Shown piece by piece: positions 48,645-56,981 of a DNA stretch of 64,000 nucleotides. The position numbers and the translations under genes were made by a program. Each line of letters begins with the position of its first letter. Within the stretch, counting starts at the first letter, position 1. The notes below the pieces were generated by a model. It did not search any database, was not told where the DNA came from, and saw nothing but the letters and a program-made list of their open reading frames with translations. Source of the stretch: Lactiplantibacillus nangangensis (GTDB taxonomy: Bacteria > Bacillota > Bacilli > Lactobacillales > Lactobacillaceae); contig NZ_BJDI01000003.1 of NCBI RefSeq assembly GCF_005405065.1, positions 248,001 through 312,000 on the forward strand, read 5' to 3'.

Positions 48645-49241
48645 ATGAAAGACTTAATTATTGCGACCAACAATCCTGGTAAAGCCCGCGAATTTAGCGA
48701 GATGTTTAAAGACTATGAGATTACGATCAGAACTTTAGCCGATTTCCCAGATATTCCGGAAATCAAAGAGAACGGGATTACATTTGAAGAGAATGCGACA
48801 AAAAAGGCCACAGTTGTCGTCGAAGCGACTGGCTTACCAGTGATTGCTGATGATTCTGGCTTGATGGTCGATGCCTTACATGGTGATCCGGGCGTTTTCT
48901 CGGCCCGTTATGCGGGTGATCACGATGATGCCGCCAATAATGCGAAGTTGTTAGCGAACTTGGGTGGCGTACCGGAAGCGAAGCGGACAGCGACGTTCCA
49001 TACGACCTTAGTGGCTTTGAAACCGGATGGGCAGAAGTTAGTTGTTAACGGTGAGTTAAAAGGCCGCATTTTGATTGCGCCGCGTGGTGATAATGGTTTT
49101 GGTTATGATCCGTTATTTTGGTCAGACCAATTCCAGAAGTCGCTGGCACAATTGACGGATGCACAAAAAAACTCAATTAGTCATCGGGGCGCGGCGTTAC
49201 GCAATCTGATGCCAAAATTTGACGCTTGGTGGGAGGCTTAA
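48645..49241 (+). CDS. RdgB/HAM1-type XTP/dITP diphosphatase
   Basis: 198 residues. Hydrolyses non-canonical purine triphosphates (ITP, XTP). Motifs: IIATNNPGKAREFSEMFKDY, TFEENATKKA, PVIADDSGLMVDALHGDPGV and SHRGAALRNL. The ATG follows AAGGAACTGATC. It lies 2 bp after murI and before a YfcE-like phosphodiesterase, the common murI-rdgB-yfcE order. Confidence 0.95.
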   Translation: MKDLIIATNNPGKAREFSEMFKDYEITIRTLADFPDIPEIKENGITFEENATKKATVVVEATGLPVIADDSGLMVDALHGDPGVFSARYAGDHDDAANNAKLLANLGGVPEAKRTATFHTTLVALKPDGQKLVVNGELKGRILIAPRGDNGFGYDPLFWSDQFQKSLAQLTDAQKNSISHRGAALRNLMPKFDAWWEA

Positions 49242-49243
49242 CA

Positions 49244-49762
49244 ATGAAATGTTTAGTTGTCAGTGATAGTCATGGTGACCGCGACATTTTGGTCAAGTTA
49301 TTAGACGCGTATCAAGGCAAGGTTGATGCTTTCTTCCATTGTGGTGACTCTGAATTACAAGTGGATGATGCCGTTTTCGATAAGATGTACACGGTAAAAG
49401 GCAACATGGATTTTGATGACCGGTTGCCCGAAGTCGTTAATGCGACCGTCAAAGGTGTGCCGGTCTATATGACGCACGGTCATTTGGTTGGCGTTAACTT
49501 TGGGTTAGAACATTTAATGGCCGCGGCGCAGCAACAACAGGCACAACTGGCCTTCTTTGGCCATACCCATCAGTTGGGCGTGGAACGGCACAATGGGTTA
49601 TTGTTGCTGAATCCTGGTAGCATTAGCCAACCCCGGGGCGAATTCATGCGCCTCGGCGGGACGTATGCCATTGTCGAAACCAATGGTCAAACCGTGGCCG
49701 TCCAGTATTACAATCGCCAATTACAGCCGGTACCAGCGTTAAGTTTCCATTTTACCAGCTAA
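49244..49762 (+). CDS. YfcE/MJ0936-family metallophosphodiesterase
   Basis: 172 residues. Calcineurin-like metal motifs: VSDSHGD, FHCGDSEL, VKGNMDFDD, THGHLVGV, FFGHTHQLG and NPGSISQPRGE. The physiological substrate is not known. The ATG at 49244 is 8 bp after GGAGG and 2 bp after the upstream stop; a longer frame overlapping that gene is less likely. Confidence 0.93.
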   Translation: MKCLVVSDSHGDRDILVKLLDAYQGKVDAFFHCGDSELQVDDAVFDKMYTVKGNMDFDDRLPEVVNATVKGVPVYMTHGHLVGVNFGLEHLMAAAQQQQAQLAFFGHTHQLGVERHNGLLLLNPGSISQPRGEFMRLGGTYAIVETNGQTVAVQYYNRQLQPVPALSFHFTS

Positions 49763-49851
49763 AGAAGTCTTAAAATCGCGAAATAGCCCTTAACTTGGCG
49801 CCGCTTTCAGGTAAAATAGAAAGAGGAGCTGCAAAGAAGGGGGTCCACCTG

Positions 49852-50343
49852 ATGTTAATTAAACCAGTTCAGGACATGCTGCTACACAATGCTGACCATT
49901 ATTTAATTCCGGCCGACATTGTTGCCGTCGTCCAAGCTGATAATAATTTATACCACGCGTTTTTAGTGCTCACGAAGATCAAGTATTCTAAGATTCCGGT
50001 CTTGGATAATGATGGCCATTTTGAAGGCTTGATCTCGTTACCACTGATTACGGAACAAATGCTCGGATTTGATCATTTGAATACTGAAATCTTAATGCAC
50101 ATGCACGTCAGCGATGTCATGGAGACGCACGTTAAGACCGTGCAGGCGGTCAGTGATGTCGAGGCAACGTTACACTTGATGATCAATGATCCCTTCGTGC
50201 CGGTTGTTGATGCGGATGGCATTTTTCAAGGCATCATTACCCGGCGTGAATTTATGAAGAGTTTCAACTTCTTGACGCATGAAATCGGGAAACAATATGA
50301 TATGATTGAGAAGGATTTTTCCAGCAGTGAAAAAACTAACTAA
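49852..50343 (+). CDS. cbpB: CBS-domain protein, CbpB/DarB-like
   Basis: 163 residues. Two CBS motifs: ADIVAVVQADNNLYHAFLVL with KIPVLDNDGHFEGLISLPLI, then VSDVEATLHLMINDPFVPVV with DADGIFQGIITRREF. CbpB/DarB proteins bind c-di-AMP and, in the free state, stimulate the (p)ppGpp synthetase Rel. The ATG at 49852 follows AAGGGGGTCCACCTG. In B. subtilis the equivalent gene ykuL also lies near the dapH/dapL pair, supporting the call. Confidence 0.85.
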   Translation: MLIKPVQDMLLHNADHYLIPADIVAVVQADNNLYHAFLVLTKIKYSKIPVLDNDGHFEGLISLPLITEQMLGFDHLNTEILMHMHVSDVMETHVKTVQAVSDVEATLHLMINDPFVPVVDADGIFQGIITRREFMKSFNFLTHEIGKQYDMIEKDFSSSEKTN

Positions 50344-50361
50344 AATAATGGAGGCATTTCA

Positions 50362-51075
50362 ATGGCAAAATTAGATGCACAATCAATTATTAACTACATT
50401 GGTAGTTCCAAGAAAAAAACCCCAGTGAAAGTTTACGTGAAAGGTCAATTAGACCAAATCACCGACGTTCCCGCTGGAATCAAAACATTCTTCAGCGGCA
50501 AGGCTGGGGTGTTATTCGGCGATTGGGCCGACGTTGAACCATTCTTAAAGGCGAATGCCGACAAGATCGAAGATTCAGAATTAGAAAATAACGCTCGTAA
50601 TTCAGCGGTCCCAATGGCTGATTTGAAGCAATACAACGCTCGGATCGAACCCGGTGTCGCGATTCGTGACCAAGTTTTAATCGGCGATAACGCTGTGATC
50701 ATGATGGGCGCTGTGATCAATATCGGTGCTGAAATCGGTGAAGGCTCAATGATCGACATGGGAGCCATTTTAGGTGGCCGTGCAATTGTTGGAAAAAACT
50801 GTCATATTGGTGCCGGCACTGTGTTAGCTGGCGTGGTAGAACCACCTTCGGCTAAACCAGTTCAAATCGACGACGACGTCTTAATTGGCGCTAACGCGGT
50901 TGTCTTGGAAGGCGTCCATGTTGGTAAAGGTGCGGTTGTTGCAGCTGGTGCCATCGTGATTAGTGATGTTGAACCAAACACGGTGGTTGGTGGGGTCCCA
51001 GCTCGTAAGTTGAAAGATATTGACGACAAGACGAAGAGCAAGACGGAACTCATGAGTGAATTACGGAATCTTTAA
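50362..51075 (+). CDS. dapH: 2,3,4,5-tetrahydropyridine-2,6-dicarboxylate N-acetyltransferase
   Basis: 237 residues. The N-terminal alpha/beta part is followed by a left-handed beta-helix of hexapeptide repeats ([40 protein letters not shown]) ending in [19 protein letters not shown]. It acetylates tetrahydrodipicolinate in the lysine/diaminopimelate pathway. The ATG follows AATGGAGGCATTTCA. The matching deacetylase follows 17 bp downstream. Confidence 0.95.
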   Translation: MAKLDAQSIINYIGSSKKKTPVKVYVKGQLDQITDVPAGIKTFFSGKAGVLFGDWADVEPFLKANADKIEDSELENNARNSAVPMADLKQYNARIEPGVAIRDQVLIGDNAVIMMGAVINIGAEIGEGSMIDMGAILGGRAIVGKNCHIGAGTVLAGVVEPPSAKPVQIDDDVLIGANAVVLEGVHVGKGAVVAAGAIVISDVEPNTVVGGVPARKLKDIDDKTKSKTELMSELRNL

Positions 51076-51092
51076 TTTAAGGGGTGTAAAAG

Positions 51093-52247
51093 ATGGCATT
51101 ACAGGAATCTGATTTAATTCCAATTTATCAACATTTACACCAAATTCCGGAACTTGGTTTAGAAGAACATGAAACGCACGCCTATTTATTGGCAGTGATT
51201 GCTAAAATGCCGCAAGACTTTTTAACGGTCAAGACGATTCCAACGTTGGATACCGCCATTTTAGTGAAGGTCAGTGGTCATAAGCATGATTATCGGATCG
51301 GTTATCGAACCGATATCGATGGCTTACCGGTTACGGAAGCGACGGGCTTGCCATTTGCGTCTAAACATCCAGGCACGATGCATGCGTGTGGGCATGATAT
51401 TCATATGTCAGTTGCCTTAGGGATTTTGAGCTACTTTGCTGAAAACCAACCTGCGACGGATATGATTTTCATGTTCCAACCCGCTGAAGAAAATGCTTCG
51501 GGTGGCAAACGGCTCTACGAAAGTGGTGTGCTGGACGCTGACTGGTTACCAGATGAAATTTTCGCTTTCCATGACAATCCAGATCTACCAGCTGGGGCGA
51601 TTGGCTGTCGCATGGGGACCCTATTTGCGGGGACCTGTGAGATCCATGCACACTTGACTGGTAAGAGTGGGCATGCAGCCTTTCCACACAATGCGAATGA
51701 TATGGTCGTGGCGGGTTCAGCTTTGGTGCAGCAGCTGCAGACCATTGTGTCTCGCAACGTTGATCCTATCCAGAGTGGAGTCGTTACCTTGGGCCATTTC
51801 ACCGCTGGAACGATTGGCAATGTCATCGCTGGGGAAGCTCAGATCGATGGCACGATTCGCGCGTTGACGCAGGAAATGAACCTGCATATTCAACGCCGGG
51901 TCCGCACGATCGTTGAAGGGATTGCGCTGGCCTACGATTGCAATATCGATCTCGATTTGCATCAAGGCGGCTACTATCCTGTTGAAAATAACGATGCGAT
52001 TACCGCTGACTTCATGTCATACATGAAGTCAGATGCGGCGGTCAACTTTATCGAAACGCGGCCAGCTATGACCGGGGAAGATTTTGGGTTCTTGATCCAT
52101 CAAATTCCTGGGACCATGTTCTGGCTAGGTGTCGATAGTCCTTATTCGTTACATTCCGAACACATGGTGCCACACACGAGCGCCATCATGGCCGGGGTGA
52201 ATGCGATGACGGGCTACTTGACCCATCGTAATGACTTACAAAAATAA
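51093..52247 (+). CDS. dapL: N-acetyldiaminopimelate deacetylase
   Basis: 384 residues of the M20 peptidase family. Motifs: YQHLHQIPELGLEEHETHAY, RTDIDGLPVTEATGLPF, MHACGHDIHMSVALG, FMFQPAEENASGGKRL and AMTGEDFGFL, with metal ligands Cys, His, Glu. It removes acetate to give LL-diaminopimelate for peptidoglycan cross-links. The ATG follows AAGGGGTGTAAAAG. It is the last gene of cbpB-dapH-dapL, with a two-way terminator after it. Confidence 0.95.
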   Translation: MALQESDLIPIYQHLHQIPELGLEEHETHAYLLAVIAKMPQDFLTVKTIPTLDTAILVKVSGHKHDYRIGYRTDIDGLPVTEATGLPFASKHPGTMHACGHDIHMSVALGILSYFAENQPATDMIFMFQPAEENASGGKRLYESGVLDADWLPDEIFAFHDNPDLPAGAIGCRMGTLFAGTCEIHAHLTGKSGHAAFPHNANDMVVAGSALVQQLQTIVSRNVDPIQSGVVTLGHFTAGTIGNVIAGEAQIDGTIRALTQEMNLHIQRRVRTIVEGIALAYDCNIDLDLHQGGYYPVENNDAITADFMSYMKSDAAVNFIETRPAMTGEDFGFLIHQIPGTMFWLGVDSPYSLHSEHMVPHTSAIMAGVNAMTGYLTHRNDLQK

Positions 52248-52256
52248 GTTAAATTA

Positions 52257-52299
52257 AAAAGACGTTCTCACTTTTTTGCTCAAGTGGGAACGTCTTTTG
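52257..52299. terminator. Bidirectional terminator, dapL / mscS
   Basis: AAAAGACGTTCTCACTT pairs with AAGTGGGAACGTCTTTT between the convergent genes. Confidence 0.92.
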
Positions 52300-52305
52300 T
52301 GTTAG

Positions 52306-53190
52306 TTATGACTGCGGTCGATACAATGATAATGATGGTAACTGAATGCCCGCTTCCTTTGCAGCGGCTAAGTAAGCGGCCAAAAAGTCGCGTTGGATGG
52401 CAAATTGCATCCCGTTCTTAACGTAAAACTGTACCCGAAAGACCAGGGTCCCATCGCTTTGAGTCGTCACGCCTTGAATATCCGGTTCACCGATGATGTC
52501 AGGATACTGGGGGACCAACGATTTATTGGTTCCTTCAATGGCTTTAGTTAATTCGGGAGCCGGTGTGCTGGCCGTGATATGCAAATCAATCAAGACTCGC
52601 ATATCATTGCGTGATTGATTACTGATAATCAAGATTTTGCGGTTGGGCACGAAGTTGAGAGTCCCATCTGCGCTAGTGATTTGGGTCGTGCGTAAGCCCA
52701 TTGCCGACACGGTCCCTTCGACAGTCTCAATCTTGACGTAATCACCGACGTCAAACTGATCTTCTAGTAAAATGAAGAAACCAGTCACGATATCGCTCAC
52801 AAATCCTTGAGCACCTAAGCCTAACGCCACACTGAAAATCCCAGCACTGGCAATCAAGGTGCCGACGGGGACGCCAAGGACTGACAGAATTGCGTATAGC
52901 CAAAAGAACATAATTATATAGTGAAAAATATTTAATAATAGCGTGAAGATGGTCGAAATCCGGTTCGATGCAGTATCACTCGTATTTGCATTCGTAATGA
53001 AAATGTGATGGATCAGATGTTTACCGACTCGATCGATGATCCAAAATAAGGCGCTGAATAGCACGATTTCAATAATTTTACCGCCAATATTGAGGACGAT
53101 TTGTTGCCAATCGATCTTGGTGGCTAATTTCATCCAGACGGACACTTGCTTCGGCGTTTCCACGACACCGAGATTTAATGGAAAGAACAT
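52306..53190 (-). CDS. MscS-type small-conductance mechanosensitive channel
   Basis: 294 residues. Three membrane helices (about 38-58, 82-104 and 110-135); pore helix LIASAGIFSVALGLGAQGFV with the Gly/Ala pattern of TM3; then the cytoplasmic beta domain LLEDQFDVGDYVKIETVEGT, VSAMGLRTTQI and NFVPNRKILIISNQSR. It releases solutes on osmotic downshift. The ATG follows GAGGGTGAAAAA on the minus strand. It is a single-gene unit. Confidence 0.93.
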   Translation of the reverse strand: MFFPLNLGVVETPKQVSVWMKLATKIDWQQIVLNIGGKIIEIVLFSALFWIIDRVGKHLIHHIFITNANTSDTASNRISTIFTLLLNIFHYIIMFFWLYAILSVLGVPVGTLIASAGIFSVALGLGAQGFVSDIVTGFFILLEDQFDVGDYVKIETVEGTVSAMGLRTTQITSADGTLNFVPNRKILIISNQSRNDMRVLIDLHITASTPAPELTKAIEGTNKSLVPQYPDIIGEPDIQGVTTQSDGTLVFRVQFYVKNGMQFAIQRDFLAAYLAAAKEAGIQLPSLSLYRPQS

Positions 53191-53564
53191 TTTTTCACCC
53201 TCGTTAAAGTTGTCTGAAATTTAGTTTAGCAGATTTTAGGTGTTGAACCAAGTTAGATTCAGTTCAGTGGGGGAATTTCGGCATAAATTAGGATTTAATG
53301 GTTGGCAGATGCCGGCTTCTGAGGAACATGGTTCGGTTAGTTGTCATACAGCGTGGTTTTTGCCGGTTGAACTGGGGTAATGGGTTAAACGTTGCGCTGC
53401 CATGTAAGGCTGCCACTGATTAAAATTGCGGCTAGTCACGGATGTAACCGCTATAATTAAAAGACTAATCTCATCAGGATGTAAGCACTTTTTTCATTGC
53501 AGTATTTTTATGACAATGCTATGCTTATTCTAATGTAGCGACTGTTGAAGGAGGAATTTTTAAG
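53191..53564. other. Gap between mscS and the DUF948 operon
   Basis: 374 bp with no credible gene. The right part has a good promoter (listed separately). TATAAT at 53452-53457 has TTGCGG 20 bp upstream and could be a second, weaker promoter. Confidence 0.5.
53497..53525 (+). promoter_or_regulatory. Promoter of the DUF948-YtxH operon
   Basis: TTGCAG (53497-53502), a 17-bp spacer and TATGCT (53520-53525) with an upstream TG. Confidence 0.65.
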
Positions 53565-53981
53565 ATGATTACACATATTGCGGGGATCATTGCCGCTGTC
53601 GCATTCTTATTACTAGTTTGCTTCATCGGGATTTTCTTAGTACGCATGACCAAGACGATGGGCGAAGTCAATCGGAGCTTGAGCTCAATTACGGATGACG
53701 TGGATGCTTTGTCACATCAAACCGAAAACATCATGTCAAATGCGAACGAATTATTAAAAGACGTGAATGGCAAAGTTGCCACGATTGACCCAGCGTTCAA
53801 AGCCATGGGTGATTTAGGCCAGAGTGTTTCAGATTTAAATGCCGCCACGCGGGAATTAACTGCTAAAGTCGGCAAGAATAATGAAAAGCGGAGCAAGTTC
53901 TCCAGTGCCACCAAGGTTGGTAAAGCTGCCTTTGATGTTTACCGGAATCGCCGCTCAAAAAATAATAGCGAGGAGTCTTAA
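53565..53981 (+). CDS. DUF948 membrane-anchored protein
   Basis: 138 residues. One N-terminal membrane helix (IAGIIAAVAFLLLVCFIGIF), then a helical methyl-accepting-protein-like stretch (VNRSLSSITDDVDALSHQTE, MSNANELLKDVNGKV) and a basic tail (YRNRRSKNNSEES). Function unknown; general-stress relatives exist in Bacillus (YtxG). The ATG follows GAAGGAGGAATTTTTAAG. The YtxH-like gene starts 2 bp after the stop, and the pair is widely conserved. Confidence 0.88.
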   Translation: MITHIAGIIAAVAFLLLVCFIGIFLVRMTKTMGEVNRSLSSITDDVDALSHQTENIMSNANELLKDVNGKVATIDPAFKAMGDLGQSVSDLNAATRELTAKVGKNNEKRSKFSSATKVGKAAFDVYRNRRSKNNSEES

Positions 53982-53983
53982 TT

Positions 53984-54499
53984 ATGTCGAAAAAAGGATT
54001 CTTATTTGGATTAGCGTTAGGTGGCGCTGCCATTGTGACGGTTGCCATGAAAATGGACGACGACAAGAAGGCTGAATTGAAGGCCAAAGCGCAACAAGGG
54101 TTAGCTGACTTTAAAGACCGGGCCATTGACTATGCGTTCTACGCAAACGATGCCGCCGAAGACTTTAAGGAAGAAGCTGGCAAACAATTTGCCGATGCCA
54201 AGAGTAAAGTCGCTGATTTTGCGGATCAATATCAAGCCGCTAAATCGGAAGATGGCGAAAGCTTTAGTTCAAGCTTGGATCAAGCCACGGATAGTTTACG
54301 TTCCGAACTTGCTCGTGTTGAAGCTGACGGCGACGACGATGAAGAAGATGACAGTGATGATATTGTGATCGATTCAGCCGCTGCGTTTGAGAATGACGAA
54401 ACTTCTGAAGCAACTGACACTGATTCAGCTGCTGAGACGACTGATTCTGCAGCGAGTGAAGCTGACAGTGCTGCGGATGAACCCAAGTCTGATAACTAA
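53984..54499 (+). CDS. YtxH-like protein with acidic Asp/Ser/Ala tail
   Basis: 171 residues. N-terminal hydrophobic glycine motif KGFLFGLALGGAAIVTVAMK, a helical YtxH-like middle (LADFKDRAIDYAFYANDAAE) and a C-terminal third made of D, E, S and A (TDSAAETTDSAASEADSAAD). The tail closely resembles that of YajC in this window. Probably a membrane-anchored stress or envelope protein; the function is not established. Second gene of the DUF948 operon. Confidence 0.85.
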   Translation: MSKKGFLFGLALGGAAIVTVAMKMDDDKKAELKAKAQQGLADFKDRAIDYAFYANDAAEDFKEEAGKQFADAKSKVADFADQYQAAKSEDGESFSSSLDQATDSLRSELARVEADGDDDEEDDSDDIVIDSAAAFENDETSEATDTDSAAETTDSAASEADSAADEPKSDN

Positions 54500-54515
54500 A
54501 ATCGACTTTTAATGC

Positions 54516-54550
54516 AGGAGCCATACACCGTTGAGTGTGTGGCTTTTTAC
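54516..54550 (+). terminator. DUF948-YtxH operon terminator
   Basis: GGAGCCATACAC pairs with GTGTGTGGCT around CGTTGA, followed by TTTTT. Confidence 0.8.
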
Positions 54551-54589
54551 GTGTCTAAGATTGACTCAAATCAAAGGAGTAGCAAGCTT

Positions 54590-55543
54590 ATGAAAACAAT
54601 TCAGTTAGGTTCGACCCAGACCCGTGTTTCAGCTGTGGCCTTGGGCATTATGCGGATGGTGCGTCTGAATACAACTGACGCGGCGAACGTGTTAAACGTG
54701 GTCCACGATCATGGCGTTAACATGATTGATGCGGCTGATATTTATGGTAACGGTCAATCAGAAGCAACGTTCGGTGCCGCGCTCAAGCAGTCGGGTCTCT
54801 CACGCGACGATTTCTTTATTCAATCAAAAGGGGGCATCGTACTTGACCCTGAAAAGAGCAGTGGTGAGTTAGTCTTTGGCCAACGCTACGACTTTTCAAA
54901 AGCCCATTTAATTGCGACGGTCGATGGTATTCTTAAACGGCTGCAAGTTGATTACTTGGATTCATTCCTGTTACATCGTCCGGACCCCTTGATGGATTTG
55001 GCCGACGTTGCGGCAGCTTTTGACGAATTGCAAGCCAGTGGGAAAGTTCGGCACTTTGGCGTCTCGAACTTTAATCCGATGCAAGTCGAGTTACTCCAAT
55101 CAGCGCTCAGTCAAAAGTTGATCATTAATCAGTTACAATTTGGTGTCATGCACACCGGTCCGATTGATTTTGGCTTACACACGAACATGCAGGATGATCG
55201 GAGCATCAATCACGATGGTGAAATTATTGAGTACTCGCGGTTGCATCACATGACGATTCAAGCATGGTCGCCATATCAATACGGGATGTTTGCCGGGCCA
55301 TTTATCGACAATCCAAAGTTTCCAGTCTTGAACACGAAACTCCAAGCCTTGGCTGACAAGTATGGGGTGACGAAAAATGCCATTGCGACCGCATGGATCT
55401 TACGACATCCAGCCCAAATGCAAGTCATTTTAGGCTCAATGAATCCGCAACATTTAACCGAAAGCATCGCTGGGGCGGATGTGACGCTAACTAAGCAGGA
55501 ATGGTATGACGTCTACTTTTCAGCGGGTAATGATTTACCTTAA
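54590..55543 (+). CDS. Aldo/keto reductase
   Basis: 317 residues, (beta/alpha)8 barrel, NADPH-dependent. The catalytic tetrad is visible: Asp and Tyr in NMIDAADIYGNGQSEATFG, Lys in FIQSKGGIV, His in SFLLHRPDPLMD. VRHFGVSNFN and the C-terminal cofactor region QVILGSMNPQHLTESIAGAD agree with a YdhF-like group. The substrate is unknown. The ATG at 54590 follows AAAGGAGTAGCAAGCTT; the longer frame starts inside the preceding terminator. Single-gene unit. Confidence 0.93.
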   Translation: MKTIQLGSTQTRVSAVALGIMRMVRLNTTDAANVLNVVHDHGVNMIDAADIYGNGQSEATFGAALKQSGLSRDDFFIQSKGGIVLDPEKSSGELVFGQRYDFSKAHLIATVDGILKRLQVDYLDSFLLHRPDPLMDLADVAAAFDELQASGKVRHFGVSNFNPMQVELLQSALSQKLIINQLQFGVMHTGPIDFGLHTNMQDDRSINHDGEIIEYSRLHHMTIQAWSPYQYGMFAGPFIDNPKFPVLNTKLQALADKYGVTKNAIATAWILRHPAQMQVILGSMNPQHLTESIAGADVTLTKQEWYDVYFSAGNDLP

Positions 55544-55548
55544 AAATT

Positions 55549-55596
55549 AAAACGGCCGGCCATTCACTTTTTTGAAGGTGAACGACCGGTCGTTTT
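55549..55596. terminator. Bidirectional terminator, aldo/keto reductase / pepQ
   Basis: AAACGGCCGGCCATTCACTT pairs with a matching right arm ending GACCGGTCGTTT between convergent genes. Confidence 0.88.
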
Positions 55597-55605
55597 TGTG
55601 ACACG

Positions 55606-56715
55606 TTAAATATCTAAAATTTTCAATTCTTTTGAAGTGTGAGTGAACGGCTTAAAGCCTTCCTTAGTAACGACCCCACAGTCTTCGATCCGAACACCAG
55701 CAACGCCTGGAATATAAATCCCAGGTTCGATGGAGAAGCACATACCTTCAACTAACGGCATGTGGTTGCCGGCCATGATTGATGGGAATTCATGGTCGGT
55801 TTGGCCTAAGCCATGACCGAGACGATGAATAAAGTATTCGCCGTAGCCAGCCTTGGTGATGACGTCGCGGGCTAATTTGTCCACATCTTCAGCGGCCATC
55901 CCTGGTTTAACAGCAGCTTGGGCGGTCAATTGGGCTTCGAGACAGACGTCATAAATTTCTTTTTGCTTAGCGGTTGGTTTGCCGTAAGCAATCGTCCGCG
56001 AGGCGTCGGAAGCATAACCTTCCCACATGACACCGAGGTCAAATAAGACCAATTCATTGGGCTTGATTTGGGCTTCACTAGTGGCACCATGGGGCTCTGC
56101 GGCGTGGGCACCAGCTTGAATCAAGGTCCCGAAGCTCATTTCCATAACGCCTTTTTGCATGAGGGCGTATTGGAGTTCAGCGGCAACTTGTTGTTCTGTC
56201 CGACCCGCTTTAACGGCGGCAAAGCCCTTTTCAAAGGCAAAGTCAGCCCATTTACCAGCAATATTCAGTTTTTCCAATTCGTCTGATGTTTTGACCAAAC
56301 GGAGTTGTTGAATCATTGGCGACAAGTTTTTGTCGAAATGTGCCGCTGGAAATTGTGCTTTGATTGCTTGGAAGCGGCCTAAAGTCAAGCTGGCTTCTTC
56401 AAGCGCCCAGACTTTAGGATCGGTTAATTGGTCGGTGATGTGCTTGGCAATCAGGGCATATGGGTCTTCATGATCCAAGTAGCCGTAGACTGGGTAAGGC
56501 CAGCCAGTCTCTTTAATTGCTTCTACTTCTAAGGCTGGCGCAAATAAGAATGGTTCGGCGTCGGCAAAGACGAAGAGGGCGAGGGTCCGTTCAATCGGAT
56601 CACTGCCGAAACCGGTGAGATAAGAAATCGTATGAAAATCGCTAACATAGGTGACGTCGACATGGTTGTCGACGGTCCATTGGCGTACTTGTTGCAGTTT
56701 AGTATAATCTGCCAC
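55606..56715 (-). CDS. pepQ: Xaa-Pro dipeptidase PepQ
   Basis: 369 residues of the M24B family (pita-bread fold). Metal ligands: LFDLGVMWEGYASDASRTIA (two Asp), HRLGHGLGQTDHEFPS (His), FSIEPGIYIPG (Glu) and VRIEDCGVV (Glu). It splits dipeptides with C-terminal proline. The start is GTG, 8 bp after GGAG. It is divergent from ccpA, the classic lactobacillar arrangement, sharing a 266-bp regulatory region. Confidence 0.95.
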   Translation of the reverse strand: MADYTKLQQVRQWTVDNHVDVTYVSDFHTISYLTGFGSDPIERTLALFVFADAEPFLFAPALEVEAIKETGWPYPVYGYLDHEDPYALIAKHITDQLTDPKVWALEEASLTLGRFQAIKAQFPAAHFDKNLSPMIQQLRLVKTSDELEKLNIAGKWADFAFEKGFAAVKAGRTEQQVAAELQYALMQKGVMEMSFGTLIQAGAHAAEPHGATSEAQIKPNELVLFDLGVMWEGYASDASRTIAYGKPTAKQKEIYDVCLEAQLTAQAAVKPGMAAEDVDKLARDVITKAGYGEYFIHRLGHGLGQTDHEFPSIMAGNHMPLVEGMCFSIEPGIYIPGVAGVRIEDCGVVTKEGFKPFTHTSKELKILDI

Positions 56716-56745
56716 TTAGATCACTCCTCAAATTAAGTTTTGTTC

Positions 56746-56764
56746 ATACTACATAGTGTAGTAT
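56746..56764. promoter_or_regulatory. Palindrome over the pepQ promoter
   Basis: ATACTACATAGTGTAGTAT is a perfect 8-bp inverted repeat with a 3-bp spacer. On the minus strand a likely pepQ promoter (TTGCTT, 17 bp, TACACT) overlaps it, so it could be an operator. Confidence 0.6.
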
Positions 56765-56862
56765 ACGCGGTTCATTAAAGCAAAGTGAGAAAAAATGTTG
56801 AAAAACTTGAAAAAGTCGTTGTAAAATCTTGCTTTTTGAAAACAAGTACGGTATTATTTTCA

Positions 56863-56876
56863 TGAAAGCGATTTCA
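56863..56876. promoter_or_regulatory. cre site (CcpA binding)
   Basis: TGAAAGCGATTTCA matches TGWAANCGNTNWCA at every position. It lies 15 bp upstream of the ccpA -35 and upstream of pepQ, so it can mediate autoregulation of ccpA and control of pepQ. Confidence 0.9.
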
Positions 56877-56890
56877 TGAGCTTTCTAAAG

Positions 56891-56919
56891 TTGCATCAAA
56901 GCCATAATTTTGCTATATT
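56891..56919 (+). promoter_or_regulatory. ccpA promoter
   Basis: TTGCAT (56891-56896), a 17-bp spacer and TATATT (56914-56919) with an upstream TG. Confidence 0.8.
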
Positions 56920-56981
56920 GGTTGATGTTGTATGAAAACGAATGAAAACAAGTAATACCAAGTAAGAAAGGGCTATTTTAT

